DNA from: an uncultured Clostridia bacterium
GTDB lineage: Bacteria > Bacillota > Clostridia > UBA1381
Direction of reading: 5' to 3'
Length of the DNA: 64,000 bases
Assembly: GCA_934454145.1 (NCBI GenBank)
Contig: CAKSFT010000007.1
Coordinates: 124,001 to 188,000 of the forward strand
The notes under the pieces: generated by a model
Database searches by the model: none
What the model was told of the DNA's origin: nothing
The model's input: the letters and a program-made list of their open reading frames with translations, nothing else
Position numbers and translations under genes: made by a program
In this document: piece by piece, positions 43,294 to 52,171 of the stretch
Position numbering within the stretch: position 1 is the stretch's first letter
Layout of the letters: every line of letters begins with the position of its first letter

Positions 43294-45051
43294 ATGAACA
43301 GATTTTTCAAAGACTCTGTAAATCTGATACGCAACTACAAATGGAACAGCATGTTTTTCAGATATTTCAAGGTGCTGATTTTTGTAATCATTATCCCTGC
43401 CATAATATTTATCGCAATTATACTGAATTACTATCTCAGCTCCATAAAGTCTGACATAGCCACCTCTCAGAGATACGACATAATCAAGTCTGTGACGCAG
43501 TTTGACAAAGCATATGACGCGATATATGATTCCGCAGAGCACATCACAGCTTCCGGCATGACAAAAGATTTCATTGCCGCGCAAACCCTTGGCAAGGATT
43601 TGTATGACGAGTATTTTGCTTTTCTGAACAAAGAAAAAAGGGCTCTCCCCTATATAAATTCGGTTTCGGTCTACAACCCAAAGACACGGTACGTCATGTC
43701 GACCTATGGCAGCAACTACATTGACGAATTCCGCGACAACTCCTGGTTTGACATGTATCGCGGAGGAAATGCGGATTTCTCCGCCCCGTCATATCCCAAA
43801 GGAATAGAAACCCCCGGCATGTTCAACATCTGCTGCAATCTCCTGATAAATGACAGAAATGCGGGGCTTATAATTTATACTGTGGACGGTGCACTGCTGA
43901 CAGACCAGATGTACACCGGGGAAGTGGGCAAAAACGAAGCGGTGATGATTTTTAACGACGAGGACTTGCTCCTTTATTCCTCCGACAACCGCGCGTCATA
44001 CACCGTGTCGGAAAAGGAAATATCCGGCACGCTTGATGAAACAAGCTATAAAAAAGAATCCGTCCTTAAGAATTCCTCATACCTCTACAATTTTATCGCA
44101 TCGGAAAATCACAGTTTTAAGCTTGCCACCGCACTTTCCACAGCGGCATATACCAGAAATTATTCACGCATTGCATATATAATGATTACATATTTTGTCG
44201 TGACTGTCCTTTTGGTTATTTTGTTTTCCCTTGTTGTGGCATTTTCGTTTTACCGCTCCATCGTCAACATAGTCATAAAAACCTCTTCCATAAGCGAGGA
44301 CACCGGCGTGAACATGAGCAGCGAAAACAACGAACTTATGTATCTGAGCGACACACTGCTAAACACCGTCAAAAACCACCAGCAAATAGAAAGCGAGCTT
44401 GTCGAAAAGATAACCAAACTGAAAAAGGTGCAGTCCATAGCCCTGCAAACACAGATAAATCCGCATTTTCTTTTCAATTCCTTAAACCTTGTAAACGGGT
44501 TTATCCTTGAGGAATGCAGGGGAGAAAGCAAGGCGGCAACCATGCTCTCCAATATTTCGGACATACTTTATATTGCACTCAACACAAAAGAATACATCGT
44601 AACAGTGGAAACCGAGGTTGAGTATGTAAAAAAATATTTGGAAATAGAGCAGATAAAATATCCCGAAAAGTTTGTTGTCAAATATGACATTTCGCCCGAA
44701 ACGCTTGACTGCAAAACCGTCAAGTTTGTTTTGCAGCCGATTATCGAAAACGCTATAGAACACGGCATAAAATGCCTTGGCGACAAGCCCGGTGTGATAC
44801 GGGTGACCTCTGCGGTGATGAACAACAGGCTTGTCCTTTCCGTTTCGGACAACGGGCCGAAAATATCGGACGAAAAGCTTGCAGAACTGGAAAAAAGGCT
44901 TGAATCGGAAGAAATACAGGAAACAAAACACATCGGGCTTTCCAATGTCAACCAGCGCATAAAGCTGATTTTCGGCGAAGAATACGGCGTGAGCATCTTC
45001 TCCGACACCTATGAAACGGTGGTTGACATTGTGATGCCGGTGATTGAATAA
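43294..45051 (+). CDS. Sensor histidine kinase (YesM/LytS type)
   Basis: This 585-residue membrane sensor has a first membrane helix (~27-48), a large extracellular sensing region (~50-290), and a second helix (~292-318). The His_kinase segment follows, with the phospho-accepting His in LQTQINPHFLFNSLNLV (~388), the N-box VLQPIIENAIEHGIK and the G-box SVSDNGPK. No clear HAMP motif is visible between helix 2 and the kinase core. Its partner is the adjacent regulator. The likely target is the divergent lipoprotein gene. Confidence 0.92.
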   Translation: MNRFFKDSVNLIRNYKWNSMFFRYFKVLIFVIIIPAIIFIAIILNYYLSSIKSDIATSQRYDIIKSVTQFDKAYDAIYDSAEHITASGMTKDFIAAQTLGKDLYDEYFAFLNKEKRALPYINSVSVYNPKTRYVMSTYGSNYIDEFRDNSWFDMYRGGNADFSAPSYPKGIETPGMFNICCNLLINDRNAGLIIYTVDGALLTDQMYTGEVGKNEAVMIFNDEDLLLYSSDNRASYTVSEKEISGTLDETSYKKESVLKNSSYLYNFIASENHSFKLATALSTAAYTRNYSRIAYIMITYFVVTVLLVILFSLVVAFSFYRSIVNIVIKTSSISEDTGVNMSSENNELMYLSDTLLNTVKNHQQIESELVEKITKLKKVQSIALQTQINPHFLFNSLNLVNGFILEECRGESKAATMLSNISDILYIALNTKEYIVTVETEVEYVKKYLEIEQIKYPEKFVVKYDISPETLDCKTVKFVLQPIIENAIEHGIKCLGDKPGVIRVTSAVMNNRLVLSVSDNGPKISDEKLAELEKRLESEEIQETKHIGLSNVNQRIKLIFGEEYGVSIFSDTYETVVDIVMPVIE

Positions 45052-45054
45052 AAA

Positions 45055-45267
45055 GAGGGGATGTAAAAAAAGTCCGGACCGCAAAAAGGTGGTTTTGTGA
45101 GTAATAGAACGCATTAAAAACAATAAAACTTTATAATTTGTAAAAATCTATTCGATTTTTCTTGATTTAAATGCCTTTTTGCTGCGAACAAACCGAACCT
45201 CTCGGAGTACACACGTACGCCGTCGGGTTCGGTTTGTCCGTTCTGAAGCATTTTTTCCTATCCCCTC
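45055..45267 (+). repeat. Dispersed structured repeat, family 2, copy B
   Basis: This 213-bp copy of the element at 39727 starts 3 nt after the histidine kinase stop. The ends are good inverted repeats (GAGGGGATGTAAAAAAAG and CATTTTTTCCTATCCCCTC). The central hairpin (ACCGAACCTCTCGGAGTAC with GTACGCCGTCGGGTTCGGT) is stronger than in copy A. No ORF is seen. Confidence 0.8.
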
Positions 45268-45305
45268 AAAAGGAATCTGAAAAATACATTTTTTGCTGTT
45301 GTTTT

Positions 45306-46835
45306 TTAAACCGGCGACTTTCCGCGGCACTCAATCTCGCCGAAGATTGCTTTTACAAATGCCTCACACATCGCTTCGCCCAGCGAATACAGATTCATAT
45401 ATGTAGAATAATGTCTGTAATACTGGTTGTACAAATATGGCGAACCAAAGCTTGCAACAATGGTCCTTTCGGGGTTTGCCTTCTGCGATGCCCAGACGCT
45501 TGCCCCGTTCTCACCGTTTAAAGTGATTGGCCCCGGCACTGCGTTTGGCCCTTCAAAGCACGCAAATACCGTCAGGTCAGTTTCTTTTTCTCCTTCCGCA
45601 AGCTCTTTTAGCCATATGTCCCCCGTCATCTTCACTTCAATTCCGCGGTTTTCAAAAACCTTTTTCAAATATGTGAGTTTTTCATACGAGGACTTGTCCT
45701 TTGCCACACATACCAGAAACACTTTTTTTATCTTGTCCGCATCAAGCGGAATTAAATTTTTCCTGTTGTTCAGCAAGGTCACTGCCTTTTCGGCAATTTC
45801 TGACGGAACAGCATATGTCTCTCTCGCTTGCGGAATTATGTCATCTCCCACGTTCATAATCTTCTTGACCCTCAGGATTCTCTCCACCGCGTCATCAAGG
45901 CGCGCCATGGGGATTTCACCACAAAGAATCTTTTCTTCCAAAACGTCCGCATACCTTATATCCGGCCAGAGAAGCATGTCGTGCCCTGCCAAAAACGCAT
46001 CAATGGCAAATTGCACCCCTGCACTGCCGGCTCCGCCCATGCTCAGGGCGTCGGTCACGACAATCCCCTCAAAGCCCAGGTCATTTTTCAGCAAATCCGT
46101 GATGAGCTCTTTTGAAACAGTGGCAATTGGTGCACTCCCGTATTCGTCACGTTCGCTTTGCAGGCACGGAAGCGACATGTGCGCGCTCATCACCGACAGC
46201 AAACCGTCGTCAATCATTTTTTTATAAATTTTTCTGTATGTATTGTCCCATTCTTCGCGGGTCAGCCCCACCTCCACTTTTGTCAGGTGGGTGTCCATGC
46301 TTTCCCTCCCCATGCCCGGGAAATGCTTTGCACACGCAATCACTTTTTCCGAAGCCATGCCTTCTATGGTTTTGCAGAGCAGCTCCGACACTTTCTCCGG
46401 GTCGCTGCCGAGTGAGCGTATGTTTATCGGCGCAAATGGCGTCATTGCCAAATCCGCCACCGGCGCAAAAGCCCAGTTTCTCCCGGACTTTGCAAAATTC
46501 GCCGCACTTTCCTTCCATACTCTGTAAACCAAATCGTCATCGTCCGCCGCCCCAAGCGCCATCTGGTGTATGCCAAAAGTGCCCATCTCAAAATCGGCAC
46601 AGTATAACGGCGGAACCTTCAAAAAATCCGCCCACTCTTTGCGCGCCTCAAAAACCTCTTCGACGCCCGCCATTTTTCCGCCGACTATAGAACCGCCCAG
46701 ATATATCCCCCCGACAGGGTATCTCTGCAAAAATGCTCCGCAGCCGCCATATTCTTCAAATGTTTTTTTCGGCTCCGTTATTATTATTGTCTGGCATATT
46801 TTTTCTCTCAATGTCATATTGCTGATGTCAACCAT
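45306..46835 (-). CDS. Glycoside hydrolase family 3 enzyme
   Basis: This 509-residue cytoplasmic enzyme has a GH3 barrel with KHFPGMGRESMDTHL (general motif) and the nucleophile Asp in FEGIVVTDALSMGG, then a second alpha/beta domain (~370-500). The KH(F)PG...D.H pattern fits beta-N-acetylhexosaminidase (NagZ-type) or beta-glucosidase members; the exact sugar is unclear. It lies 26 nt downstream of the giant beta-helix protein gene in the same direction, so it probably handles products of the surface enzymes. Confidence 0.9.
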   Translation of the reverse strand: MVDISNMTLREKICQTIIITEPKKTFEEYGGCGAFLQRYPVGGIYLGGSIVGGKMAGVEEVFEARKEWADFLKVPPLYCADFEMGTFGIHQMALGAADDDDLVYRVWKESAANFAKSGRNWAFAPVADLAMTPFAPINIRSLGSDPEKVSELLCKTIEGMASEKVIACAKHFPGMGRESMDTHLTKVEVGLTREEWDNTYRKIYKKMIDDGLLSVMSAHMSLPCLQSERDEYGSAPIATVSKELITDLLKNDLGFEGIVVTDALSMGGAGSAGVQFAIDAFLAGHDMLLWPDIRYADVLEEKILCGEIPMARLDDAVERILRVKKIMNVGDDIIPQARETYAVPSEIAEKAVTLLNNRKNLIPLDADKIKKVFLVCVAKDKSSYEKLTYLKKVFENRGIEVKMTGDIWLKELAEGEKETDLTVFACFEGPNAVPGPITLNGENGASVWASQKANPERTIVASFGSPYLYNQYYRHYSTYMNLYSLGEAMCEAFVKAIFGEIECRGKSPV

Positions 46836-46861
46836 CGGTTTCTTCCTTTCACTCCAAAGTC

Positions 46862-49800
46862 TTAGTCCTCTATTGTATTTGCATCTCTGACGGCCGCCTC
46901 GCTTGCCGCGCTGCCAAACAATTGTATGGCAACCTTGTTTTTACATGCCGTATATGCATTTGCGCTTATCACATTATACTTTGGCATTCTCATCTCATCT
47001 TCCGCCATATTATAAAGATTTGCATATTTCAGATACGGCGTCGTTTTATATGTCCCTTCCGACAATCCCATCATTGTCTTAAAGTTGTCGTCATCGCCGT
47101 ACCAGTTTGTCATGCCGGCGGTTGAAAGCGCAACCGCACTTTCCTCAATATTGCTGAAACTGTTTTTTACAACATCATTGTTTCTTCCGCCGTTTACAAA
47201 AATACCTGTCCCCGATATGTTTTCAAAACGATTGCCGATCATGCTGACACCGCACATGCAGTCATCAAGATAAATTCCATATACTGCACCATGCGAAGAC
47301 GCTGTGGCGATATCGTGGATATAATTTCCCGAAATCTGTGTCCCCCGCGACACGGCGCTCCGCCCGGCGTATATCGCCCCGGAATCGGCAGAATCGGTAA
47401 CAACATTATATATCTCATTTCCGGCGATTACGTGGTCGTTTCCGCCGAATATTACCGCACAATGCGGAGCGTCATACAACTTGTTGCCCTCTGCTCTGAC
47501 CCCGACGCCCTCAATCCTCAGACTCGGCGTATAACGCGTCACAAGCTTTGATGTGTCATATATTTTATTGTCCCTTATGACATTGCCGCATGCCTCAAGC
47601 GTTTTTGTGTCCCCTCCGTCTGTGCCTATGCCGCTCCTGCCGACAGAAGAAACAGTGTTTTCCAACACTCTCAAATTTTTTCCGTATGCTTTTATCCCAT
47701 ATGATGCCGCATTTGTAACCTTGCAGTTTCTCACGGTCACAAAGGTGCTTTTGCTGATTGCCACCGCATCATATCCGCTGTTTTGGATATCCAATCCCAT
47801 AATTTCCACACTGTCCGCACCGTCAACGGAAATTATGCCCGACACATCTGTGCAAAGCGTAACCTCTGTGCAGCCCTCAGGCGGATAGAAATAAAAATTG
47901 CCGTCAGCTTTGTCATAAAACCATTCTCCCGGGGCGTCAAGCTCTTCCAAAAGATTGTAGATATAAAATCTCTGCCCCTCTCTCACGCCGTATCCCGACG
48001 GATAAGCAGTGGTTATCGTGCTGTCCGTTATCCCGGCAACGGGTGTTGTCTGGTCAGACCAGTCATAATACCAATATCCGAAAACCCTTGCGTCGGACGC
48101 CGCACTCCAGCGGCTCATGTCCTCCTCAGCCGTGAATATCATCGGCAGTTTATTCTTGGCACTGCCGTTTTGGGTTACACTTTTTATTGTCATATATCCT
48201 TCATTGGGATACCTTGCAGGACGCATCATTTCGCCCGACGCATATACGGTGGAATCGGTGCCCATTCCGCTGTATCCCGCCGCAGAAAGCTCTGCGGTGC
48301 TGTGCCCTGTCACATACAGCTTTGGCGCCGCTATCCCCATATCGTTTAGATTTACCTTCAGAACCTTGCCGGCGGCCCCGGCTTTTATGCGGCTGTCCGA
48401 CGCTTGCGAAAAATCGCTTATCTGCAGCGTTTTTCCTCCGCGCAGTATGACTTTCTCACTCCCATACGGTCTTATGCATGTGTTGCTGTCACTGTCAACA
48501 AAAGACAGTACGCCATCGAGGTTATATGTGCCTTCTCTTATTATTATTTCCGTTGCCCTGTCCTGTGTCTTGTTTGCCCTTGCGTAGTCCCTCGCCGAGG
48601 CAATGGTGTCAAAAGGGTGCTCCTCAGAGCCGTCGCCGCCCGATGGGGCGGCGACGGAAACATATGCTTTCAAGTCATTGTTTTTTTTTAGTATAGGCAG
48701 TTTTTCGTCCAATGGGGCCTGTGTTTTTGTGTCCCAGATGAATCCTTCTATTACACTGTCGGAGGTGACAGTGTCGGGTACGCTTAATTTGATGACAAGC
48801 TCATTGTCACTGACCTTTTCGGAATCAATCAGTGCGGCTTTTTCCAGCCTTCCGGAGCTGTCCTTGATTGCCGCGGCAAAGGTATATCCCGTCGTGTTGG
48901 AGTTAATCTTTGCCTTCACCATGATTGTCTGTCCCTTATATTCGCTCAGGTCCATGACAGGCACTCCGTCAGTATTCACAGCCTCTGCGGAAATCACCGC
49001 ATTGGGGTTGTCCTCCGTTGTAAACTCAAACAAATACATATCACTGCATTTTTCGCCCGTGACAGAGGCAATGTTATTTTCAAAAACAATTCTGTATTCC
49101 GCCGAATATTCCAGACCGCCCTTTATGCTTACGGTCGCTTTTTTGTCCTTATATCCCACAGTGTATTCGTCCTGTGTCAAAAGTGTACCGTTTTTGTATA
49201 CATGCACGTTTTCATAGTTCACACCTTCAACTGCCCTGTCAAAGGTATACTCAAGCGCTTTGTCAATGGGCACATTCTTTGCGCCGTTTGCGACCGACCA
49301 CTCCACAATCTCCGGATAGGTATATCTCTCGACTTTTATGTTGTCAACCCAATATACGCCGTCTCCCGTGACTCCTGTCCTGAAATCCGCGCCGTATCTG
49401 TTAAAATTGTCCGAAACAATAAATTTGATTTTCGCCGCGTCTGTGACATTGTCATTCAAAGTGATATCTTTTTGCTTCACTTTTCCGTCCACTGCAACCG
49501 CATATGTCCTGTTGTCCATGTCAAATGTTATGTCAAATTTTTGATACTTATCGCTTATATCAGTCACAAAATAATCTTGCCATGTTCCACTGTAAAGGAA
49601 CAAAGAGTTATGGTACTGTATATAAGTCATAAGCGGATTATCCGTGCTGTCTGCCACCGTGAAATTGCTGAGCAATGCGCTGTTGCTGTCGGTTCTGAGG
49701 CTGTATGACAGCTTGATTTTCCCTGTTTTTTGGCTGCCTATCGGGATTTCAATTCCGTTTTCTCCGCTGTTTCCTGCCGCGTTATAGGGCTTGACGATTT

Positions 49801-51898
49801 TCAGCGCATTGCTGTCCGTCGCCGTATCCTTTTCGACACTGACGCTGCCGTCTGTCTTTGTGATGCTCCACGATGGGAAAAGTGTTTCTATTGCCGTCCC
49901 TGCCGTCACATTATCAAAGTTTTCTGCCGCCAGCTCTGTTTTTGCTTTTATGACAAAGCTTTCTTCCGTGTCGGATATTGTCGGCAGATAAGAAGTATTT
50001 GCGGCTTTCACACCCTTTTTGACCTTCACTGTATACACAGTGTCATAGTCTGCCGTCCCCGGCATTGTCAGGATAACCCTGTTTGCGTTTTCTGTGCTCT
50101 TTGCAACGGTTATGCCCGAAACCTCCGCGCCGGCGCGGTAAAGCTTAAAATAATCTCCCGTGACATATGTGCTGTCCGGCTCTGTGTTGAAATCTACATA
50201 AAATTCTTTTCCGCTGTTTGAAATACTTTCCTGCTCAATACATTTTTTCTCGATTGAGATGTTGTCAACCCAATAAACCGGGTCAGCATCATCAGTTTCC
50301 ATCGCTCCGGCTTCTCCGGTGTTTGCGGATATCAAAAAGTTCAGCGCGCTGACCTTTGTCACCGACCAATTTGATTTTACCCCGTTTATCGTGGCGGTCT
50401 TTTCGTCAAGATTAAATACAATATCATAGTCACGGTAAGAGTCCGAAATCAGTGAAGGCCCTATGTACTGTGCCCACGACCTGTCACAATACAACCCACC
50501 TTTTGTCTGATAAATCCAGACTATCTTATCAGTATCCCAGCCGCCGGAGGTTGTCGCCCAACCTGTCACCAGCCCTTCGGGCAGCAGCGCTGTTTGCTTA
50601 TCTGTCCTTATCCTGAATTTCATCTCTACGATTCCGCTTGTCTGCTCTGCAAATTTTATGCTGAATCCTGTGTACGCGTTTCCGGATACCGCCGGTGTCT
50701 GCTTTGTCTGTGTGATTTTCACCGCTTTTGTGTTGTTTTTCGGGTCTGTCGCGATTGTCACGCCGTCACCGTTGTTGGAATCCGACACAGCCCAGCCGGT
50801 GCCCAATCCCGAAAGCTTTGCGCCTTCTTCATAGTCCTCAAAGTCGTCCCGTGCAATAATGTTGGGCGCTTTTGTAATGACGCTTTTCTCTATGCCCTGC
50901 AACAGCGCGCCCAACGCGGGATTTGCGCCGCCAAGCCCTGCCTTCACCTTCAGGGTATATTCTGCGTTATATTTTATTTCGTCAATCGTCACATTGACCG
51001 TCTTGCCGCTGTCTGCCGATTTTGCAATGCTATAGCTGCCGCTGTCAAGCTTTGTGCCGTCACAGTACAGCTCAAACCAATCGCCCGTCAGCGCCGCGTC
51101 GGCAACCTCATCGCTGAACGCAACGCTGAACATACCGTCGGAATACCCGATGCTTTCCGCCTCGATATGTTTCATTTTGATTGAAATGTTGTCAATCCAA
51201 TAAACCGGTGCCGTATTAGAGGTCTGGTCTATATAACCGTCCTCCGAGCCATAGGTGTTTGCCGAAATAAGGAATCTCAGTGACGCTATGTCGGTGAGCC
51301 CCGGTTTTGCAAACTCTAGTTCCGTGCCCCCGGATTTTATATTGTACTTTTTGTTTGCCATGTCATACGTCATGACAATGTTTGTATAAGACAAAGCCGA
51401 GGCATTTGCAAGGAAGTTATCAGGATACTTCATAGCTTCACAATATATGTCTTTTTTGTACCAGTTGATTCTTTGTGCATCACTGCCGTCCTCACTGCAC
51501 ACAAATGACCTTGAAAAGCGTGAGGTCATCGACTCTGCCCTCATGTCAAAGCTTATCTGTACAATTCCCTCTTCAATTTTGGGAAACGGGATTTCAAATC
51601 CTGTCCATGGTTTGTCTGTTCCTTTTTCATAAAATGCCTGTGTCACCTTCACGGCTTTGCTGCCCGTCACCGGGTCTGTCGCGACCGTCACGCCGTCACC
51701 GTCGTTAGAATCCGACACAGTCCAGTCGCCATGTGCCAGTCTGAGTGACATTCCCTCAAAATAGGCGTCATTGTCAAAGTTTTCGCTGACAATCACTCCA
51801 TCGTCCGTTTCTGCCGCGCCTGCCGGCACGGCAACCATCGCGGTGCACATCGCCGCCGACATAAGCACGGAAATAAAACCTTTGATTTCTTTTTTCAT
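46862..51898 (-). CDS. Giant secreted multi-module beta-helix protein (putative polysaccharide-active)
   Basis: This 1678-residue protein has a signal peptide (1-28). Three repeats follow of a ~205-residue beta-rich module (~36-248, 346-552, 655-858), each ending VYW(I/V)DNI, and each followed by an Ig-like Big_5-type domain. A further beta domain (~970-1070) leads to a right-handed parallel beta-helix (~1075-1640), which contains APGEWFYDKADGNFYFYPP and many NxI-rich coils. The beta-helix resembles GH141/PL-type enzymes; the modules resemble carbohydrate-binding domains. No SLH or sortase anchor is seen. A good ribosome-binding site (GGAGG) precedes the ATG. Confidence 0.85.
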   Translation of the reverse strand: MKKEIKGFISVLMSAAMCTAMVAVPAGAAETDDGVIVSENFDNDAYFEGMSLRLAHGDWTVSDSNDGDGVTVATDPVTGSKAVKVTQAFYEKGTDKPWTGFEIPFPKIEEGIVQISFDMRAESMTSRFSRSFVCSEDGSDAQRINWYKKDIYCEAMKYPDNFLANASALSYTNIVMTYDMANKKYNIKSGGTELEFAKPGLTDIASLRFLISANTYGSEDGYIDQTSNTAPVYWIDNISIKMKHIEAESIGYSDGMFSVAFSDEVADAALTGDWFELYCDGTKLDSGSYSIAKSADSGKTVNVTIDEIKYNAEYTLKVKAGLGGANPALGALLQGIEKSVITKAPNIIARDDFEDYEEGAKLSGLGTGWAVSDSNNGDGVTIATDPKNNTKAVKITQTKQTPAVSGNAYTGFSIKFAEQTSGIVEMKFRIRTDKQTALLPEGLVTGWATTSGGWDTDKIVWIYQTKGGLYCDRSWAQYIGPSLISDSYRDYDIVFNLDEKTATINGVKSNWSVTKVSALNFLISANTGEAGAMETDDADPVYWVDNISIEKKCIEQESISNSGKEFYVDFNTEPDSTYVTGDYFKLYRAGAEVSGITVAKSTENANRVILTMPGTADYDTVYTVKVKKGVKAANTSYLPTISDTEESFVIKAKTELAAENFDNVTAGTAIETLFPSWSITKTDGSVSVEKDTATDSNALKIVKPYNAAGNSGENGIEIPIGSQKTGKIKLSYSLRTDSNSALLSNFTVADSTDNPLMTYIQYHNSLFLYSGTWQDYFVTDISDKYQKFDITFDMDNRTYAVAVDGKVKQKDITLNDNVTDAAKIKFIVSDNFNRYGADFRTGVTGDGVYWVDNIKVERYTYPEIVEWSVANGAKNVPIDKALEYTFDRAVEGVNYENVHVYKNGTLLTQDEYTVGYKDKKATVSIKGGLEYSAEYRIVFENNIASVTGEKCSDMYLFEFTTEDNPNAVISAEAVNTDGVPVMDLSEYKGQTIMVKAKINSNTTGYTFAAAIKDSSGRLEKAALIDSEKVSDNELVIKLSVPDTVTSDSVIEGFIWDTKTQAPLDEKLPILKKNNDLKAYVSVAAPSGGDGSEEHPFDTIASARDYARANKTQDRATEIIIREGTYNLDGVLSFVDSDSNTCIRPYGSEKVILRGGKTLQISDFSQASDSRIKAGAAGKVLKVNLNDMGIAAPKLYVTGHSTAELSAAGYSGMGTDSTVYASGEMMRPARYPNEGYMTIKSVTQNGSAKNKLPMIFTAEEDMSRWSAASDARVFGYWYYDWSDQTTPVAGITDSTITTAYPSGYGVREGQRFYIYNLLEELDAPGEWFYDKADGNFYFYPPEGCTEVTLCTDVSGIISVDGADSVEIMGLDIQNSGYDAVAISKSTFVTVRNCKVTNAASYGIKAYGKNLRVLENTVSSVGRSGIGTDGGDTKTLEACGNVIRDNKIYDTSKLVTRYTPSLRIEGVGVRAEGNKLYDAPHCAVIFGGNDHVIAGNEIYNVVTDSADSGAIYAGRSAVSRGTQISGNYIHDIATASSHGAVYGIYLDDCMCGVSMIGNRFENISGTGIFVNGGRNNDVVKNSFSNIEESAVALSTAGMTNWYGDDDNFKTMMGLSEGTYKTTPYLKYANLYNMAEDEMRMPKYNVISANAYTACKNKVAIQLFGSAASEAAVRDANTIED

Positions 51899-51927
51899 TG
51901 TTTTCCCTCCTTGAATATTTTTAATTC

Positions 51928-52141
51928 AGGTAATTGTAAAATGTAAATTTTACAATTAGCCACCGTATCTTTGCGGGGGTATCGGGGGTGCCAACCCCTG
52001 ATTGGTAATCAAAAATGACGACATGTGCGTCATTTTTGGCTGAAATAAAAAGTTTCAACTTGCCGTAAAATTAAAATCGGCCGGAACTTTTTATTTCTAC
52101 CCCAAAATTTTAATTGGAAAACGTTAGCTTTACAATTACCT
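51928..52141 (+). mobile_element. Long palindrome-ended repeat, copy L3 (MITE-like)
   Basis: This 214-bp copy is closest to L1 and has perfect 13-bp terminal inverted repeats (AGGTAATTGTAAA; TTTACAATTACCT allowing one end substitution). It is flanked exactly by the 13-bp direct repeat ATATTTTTAATTC (51915-51927 and 52142-52154). It lies 29 nt upstream of the giant beta-helix gene, in antisense orientation relative to that gene, so orientation is not fixed. Confidence 0.88.
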
Positions 52142-52171
52142 ATATTTTTAATTCCGTATCCGGAATCAAAT

